The notes below the pieces were generated by a model, which ran no database searches, was not told where the DNA came from, and saw only the letters and a list, made by a program, of their open reading frames with translations. Position numbers and translations under genes: made by a program. 7,234 bases of DNA from an uncultured Lachnospiraceae bacterium (lineage in GTDB: Bacteria; Bacillota_A; Clostridia; Lachnospirales; Lachnospiraceae): contig CAMYVI010000126.1 of NCBI GenBank assembly GCA_947302185.1, positions 1 to 7,234 of the forward strand, given 5' to 3'. Numbering within the stretch: the first letter of the stretch is position 1; each line of letters begins with the position of its first letter. This document shows positions 4,122-7,234 of the stretch, piece by piece.

Positions 4122-6371
4122 ATGAAAAATAACACATATCTGAGCCCTCTCGAAAACATTCAGATGATCGCCATGGATGAAGTCGCCGGTTATCGAGTCC
4201 GTCCGGGACTTTATGAACTGTATGGCGCTACCGCGCTTCCCGGCGCAGTGAATTTCACATTGCATTCACACGGAGCTACCGGTGTGGAGCTTCTGCTGTT
4301 CGAGCGTATGGGAACGAAACCGATCGCGGAACTGAAATTTCCGGAATCCTATCGCATCGGCGATGTCTACGCCATGATTGTATTTGATCTTGATATCGAG
4401 AACTTCGAGTACGCCTATCGCGTCGACGGTCCAAATGAACCGGAGAGAGGACTTGTATTTGACCGGAACAGAATTTTGCTCGATCCCTACGCAAAAGCCG
4501 TGACCGGACAGAGTGTCTGGGGACAAAAGCCGGGGCCGGATGCATTTTACAAAGCCAGAGTGGTGCGCAACGACTTCGACTGGGGCACGGACAAAAATCC
4601 GCTGATACCGATGGAAGACCTCATAATCTATGAACTTCATGTGCGCGGATTCACAAAACATGCTTCATCGGGGGTGAAAAATCCCGGAACATTTGAGGGA
4701 CTTCGTGAAAAAATTCCATATCTGAAAGAGCTTGGTATCAATGCTGTCGAACTCATGCCTATCTTTGAGTTTGACGAGATGCGCGATGACCGGGTTGTGG
4801 ACGGAAATCAGCTGATTGATTACTGGGGCTACAATCCGATCAGTTTTTTCGCTCCGAATACCAGCTACGCCGCAGGCCGCGAGTATAACAGGGAAGGCCG
4901 CGAGCTCAAGAGGCTGATCAAGGATTTGAATGACAACGGAATCGAATGCTTCCTCGATGTCGTGTACAATCATACGGCTGAGCAGGGGGAGGGCGGACCG
5001 TTCATTTCCTTTAAAGGTCTCGACAATAATGTATATTATATGCTTTCGCCGGATGGAAAATACTACAATTTCAGCGGATGCGGAAACACGCTGAACTGCA
5101 ATCATCCTGTCGTGCAGCAGATGATTCTGGACTCGCTGCGCTACTGGACCGTCACGTACCACATCGACGGCTTCCGCTTCGATCTTGCGAGCATTCTCGG
5201 TCGGAATCAGGACGGAACGCCGATGAATAATCCGCCGCTTTTGCAGAATCTGGCATTTGACCCGATACTTGCAAATGTAAAGCTCATCGCCGAGGCCTGG
5301 GATGCCGGCGGACTTTACCAGGTCGGAACATTTCCTGCGTGGAGCAGATGGGCAGAATGGAACGGCAAATACAGAGATGACATGCGGAATTTCCTGAAAG
5401 GCGACATTTCTCTGTTTGAGACGGCAGCGAAACGCATTACAGGATCGACGGACATCTATGACCCTGCGTCCCGCGGGCATAAGGCTTCGGTTAATTTTCT
5501 GAATTGTCACGACGGTTTCACGCTTTGGGACATGTATACATACAGCTGTAAGCATAACCGGGCAAATGGCTGGAATGACACCGACGGATCCGATGACAAC
5601 AGAAGCTGGAACTGTGGGGAGGAGGGTGAGACCGGCGACCCGCGAATCATGTTTCTCCGGAGGAAACTTGCGAAAAATGCGATGGCTGTACTGATGATGA
5701 GCCGCGGCACTCCCATGTTTCTCGCGGGAGATGAGTTCCTGAACACGCAGTACGGCAATAATAATGCTTACTGTCAGGATAATGAGATTTCCTGGCTCAA
5801 CTGGCACAGGATGCGGGAAAATGAGGACCACTGGAATTTTACAAAACATATGATAGCGCTGCGCAAGGCGCATCCTGTTATAAGGAAGGCGTACGGATCA
5901 GCCGGCTGCGAAGCATTTTCAAATGGTTATCAGAGACAGGGAAAAGCCTCGGATGCATTCAGCGATAAGAAGATTTCTGACGGCCGGCAACGGCGGGAAA
6001 ATGCCTCAAGTCAATTAAATGATAAATTTTTATCTGACAGTCAGCAGCGGGAGTCGGAAAGCGGACTTGAAGATGTTAAGATAATGCTGCCCGAAGATGA
6101 TTCCCATGTTCTTCGAATCATGTATGCCGGAAGAAATGCGGATAACACGGATGATGACTATGTATGTCTGGCAATCAATGTTTATTGGGAGGCGCAGCTT
6201 TGCCGTCTGCCCGCTCTCCCGAGCGGTTACAGGTGGGAGATTACAGCGGATACTTCGGAGTGGTATCTGCCGGACTCGGTTTCAAGACCGGATGCGCCTG
6301 TCTATGCTAATGGGACCGGCTTGAAGATGGACCGAAGAAGTGTATTTGTATTTGTGGCGGCACATTCCTGA
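4122..6371 (+). CDS. glgX: Glycogen debranching enzyme / isoamylase-type GH13 protein
   Basis: This enzyme hydrolyses alpha-1,6 branch linkages in glycogen or limit dextrins in the cytoplasm; no signal peptide is seen. The 749 residues show an N-terminal CBM48-like beta domain (about 20-105), a GH13 barrel (about 165-590) and a C-terminal beta domain. GH13 regions are intact: DVVYNHT (Asp279, Asn283, His284), DGFRFDLAS (Arg352, nucleophile Asp354), IAEAWD (acid/base Glu391) and NCHDG (His463, transition-state Asp464). They are followed by the KHNRANG and GTPMFLAGDEF segments typical of GlgX. I start at ATG 4122 for its AGGAGG; the 30 residues encoded upstream come from the repeats. The protein is longer than most GlgX because residues about 597-652 are a Ser/Asp/Gln/Arg-rich repeated insert. 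No other glycogen gene is nearby. Pullulanase or isoamylase activity on dietary glucans is an alternative. Confidence 0.93.
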   Translation: MKNNTYLSPLENIQMIAMDEVAGYRVRPGLYELYGATALPGAVNFTLHSHGATGVELLLFERMGTKPIAELKFPESYRIGDVYAMIVFDLDIENFEYAYRVDGPNEPERGLVFDRNRILLDPYAKAVTGQSVWGQKPGPDAFYKARVVRNDFDWGTDKNPLIPMEDLIIYELHVRGFTKHASSGVKNPGTFEGLREKIPYLKELGINAVELMPIFEFDEMRDDRVVDGNQLIDYWGYNPISFFAPNTSYAAGREYNREGRELKRLIKDLNDNGIECFLDVVYNHTAEQGEGGPFISFKGLDNNVYYMLSPDGKYYNFSGCGNTLNCNHPVVQQMILDSLRYWTVTYHIDGFRFDLASILGRNQDGTPMNNPPLLQNLAFDPILANVKLIAEAWDAGGLYQVGTFPAWSRWAEWNGKYRDDMRNFLKGDISLFETAAKRITGSTDIYDPASRGHKASVNFLNCHDGFTLWDMYTYSCKHNRANGWNDTDGSDDNRSWNCGEEGETGDPRIMFLRRKLAKNAMAVLMMSRGTPMFLAGDEFLNTQYGNNNAYCQDNEISWLNWHRMRENEDHWNFTKHMIALRKAHPVIRKAYGSAGCEAFSNGYQRQGKASDAFSDKKISDGRQRRENASSQLNDKFLSDSQQRESESGLEDVKIMLPEDDSHVLRIMYAGRNADNTDDDYVCLAINVYWEAQLCRLPALPSGYRWEITADTSEWYLPDSVSRPDAPVYANGTGLKMDRRSVFVFVAAHS
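5964..6062 (+). repeat. Imperfect 57-bp tandem repeat inside glgX
   Basis: Two copies start at 5964 and 6021. The best-kept stretch around ATCTGAC...GGCAACGG / CAGCAGCGG encodes SDGRQRRE and SDSQQRES. The protein units are FSDKKISDGRQRRENASSQ (613-631) and LNDKFLSDSQQRESESG (632-648), with a fainter earlier copy FSNGYQRQGKASDA at 599-612. The frame is kept because the period is 19 codons. Confidence 0.7.
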
Positions 6372-6478
6372 GCGTAGGAAAATGCGTGAAAGTATTACGG
6401 TCGAGCATTGTACAGCAGAGTGTTTGTCTCAGATGTGAATTGATACTTGTATTACGCCCTTAGACAGAGGAACAGATA
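6372..6478. other. Short intergenic gap between glgX and the next gene
   Basis: I see no terminator hairpin with a T-tract and no convincing promoter here, so glgX and the downstream gene may share a transcript. The octamer GTATTACG occurs twice (6392-6399 and 6449-6456), probably by chance. AGAGG at 6466-6470 is the ribosome binding site of the next gene. Confidence 0.5.
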
Positions 6479-7234
6479 ATGCTATTAGGATTAACATATT
6501 ATCAGATTTTCAGCTATTTTATCATATATTCATTTATCGGCTGGTGTGTAGAGGTAGTGTTTCACGCGGTGAGATACGGACGCGTTGTCAACAGAGGTTT
6601 CCTCAACGGACCGGTCTGCCCGGTGTACGGATTTGGCGTCATTTTGGTATTCGGCGTGCTTAATCTGGTATCGACGATCTTTTCGCCTACGGGCGGAATC
6701 AACAGTATCCCCATACCGGTTCTTTATATAATGGGCATGATACTTACATCATTTGTGGAATTTCTGGGCGGATATCTGCTTGACAAATTCTTCCATGCAC
6801 GTTGGTGGGATTACAGAAAAGAGAAGTTCAATATCGGCGGTTATGTCTGCCTGAAGTTTTCGCTTATCTGGGGCGTGGGAATTGTTCTGATTGTAAGAAT
6901 ATTCCATCCGCTGCTGATAGAGGATAGTATCAGTAAGATTCCTGTGGAAATCGGCCGGTGGATTCTGGTAGTAATGTACGCAGCTTACGTTACGGATGTC
7001 ATCGTATCGGCTCTGACAATGATGAAACTGAATCAGCAGCTTGCGGAACTTGAGGAGCTTCGCCAGTCCATGAGAGTGGTCAGCAATTCGTTGAGCTATC
7101 TGTTGGGAGAGGGTACATTTGTCACGGAAGACCTGATCAGAAGAGGTGAAAATCGCGCTTATGCGACCGCCACAGCAGCCGACGCAATGAATACCCTGGA
7201 GACGCGGGATGAGTTTGATGTTAAATATGAGGCG
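6479..7234 (+). CDS. CmpB/DUF1113-family (putative ABC-transporter type IV) membrane protein, 3' partial
   Basis: An open frame from ATG 6479 runs to the right edge without a stop (252 codons visible). AGAGG lies 8 bases upstream of the ATG. The protein has about five hydrophobic segments (roughly 8-30, 48-68, 78-101, 122-144 and 158-180). It carries the family signature GRVVNRGFLNGPVCPVYGFG (34-53), followed by WWDYRKEKFNIGGYVCLKFS (109-128) and SLIWGVG. After the membrane part comes a short Leu/Glu/Gln-rich helix likely to form a coiled coil (about 183-203) and a cytoplasmic tail. The family is common in Clostridia and is named after a putative ABC-type transporter, but its function has not been clearly established. 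It lies 107 bp after glgX on the same strand with no terminator between them. A functional link to glycogen is not supported by sequence. Confidence 0.88.
   Translation, partial: MLLGLTYYQIFSYFIIYSFIGWCVEVVFHAVRYGRVVNRGFLNGPVCPVYGFGVILVFGVLNLVSTIFSPTGGINSIPIPVLYIMGMILTSFVEFLGGYLLDKFFHARWWDYRKEKFNIGGYVCLKFSLIWGVGIVLIVRIFHPLLIEDSISKIPVEIGRWILVVMYAAYVTDVIVSALTMMKLNQQLAELEELRQSMRVVSNSLSYLLGEGTFVTEDLIRRGENRAYATATAADAMNTLETRDEFDVKYEA

Noticed and set aside
4665..5873. 402-codon open frame on the minus strand
   Set aside because: It is antisense to the glgX catalytic domain, whose GH13 motifs are intact; the antisense peptide has no recognisable domain.

Overview
The window looks like chromosomal DNA of a low- to mid-GC Gram-positive anaerobe, most likely a member of Clostridia (Lachnospiraceae or relatives). 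The reasons are strong AGGAGG-type ribosome binding sites, TTG starts, a PhoP/PhoR-style two-component pair of the Clostridia type, a GlgX-type glycogen debranching enzyme and a CmpB/DUF1113-family membrane protein. The organism call is inference from family resemblance, not from a search.

Layout from left to right. (1) Positions 1-260 hold a tandem array of 63-bp units. It can be read as a lysine-rich repeat protein tail ending at 287, but it may be non-coding. (2) A minus-strand block follows, in transcription order: an EamA/DMT-family transporter (3568-2642), an OmpR/PhoB-family response regulator (2543-1860) and its membrane histidine kinase (1652-294). The regulator and kinase are separated by an unusual 207-bp gap with a 64-bp tandem duplication and several palindromes. 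The 98-bp gap between transporter and regulator holds two strong inverted repeats. (3) A 553-bp divergent intergenic region (3569-4121) holds a promoter for the transporter, a promoter for glgX with a palindrome over its -35 box, and seven tandem copies of a 39/40-bp hairpin-forming repeat that runs up to the glgX ribosome binding site. (4) On the plus strand lie glgX (4122-6371) and, 107 bp downstream, a CmpB/DUF1113-family membrane protein running off the right edge (6479 onward).

How the parts work together. The regulator and kinase form a classic phosphorelay pair, with an extracytoplasmic sensor and a winged-helix output. The transporter may be co-transcribed with them, but its substrate cannot be read from sequence. 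GlgX trims alpha-1,6 branches during glycogen breakdown. No other glycogen gene is visible.

The most unusual content is the repeats. The 40-bp array lies inside the predicted glgX 5' leader (about 350 nt), and each unit can fold into a small hairpin whose pairs are largely kept despite substitutions. The 63-bp array at the left edge shares a 20-base core (16 of 20 identical) and an ATGCCC block with the 40-bp units, in the same orientation. The two arrays therefore look related, and they bracket the eamA-regulator-kinase block. GlgX also carries a low-complexity repeated insert near its C-terminus.
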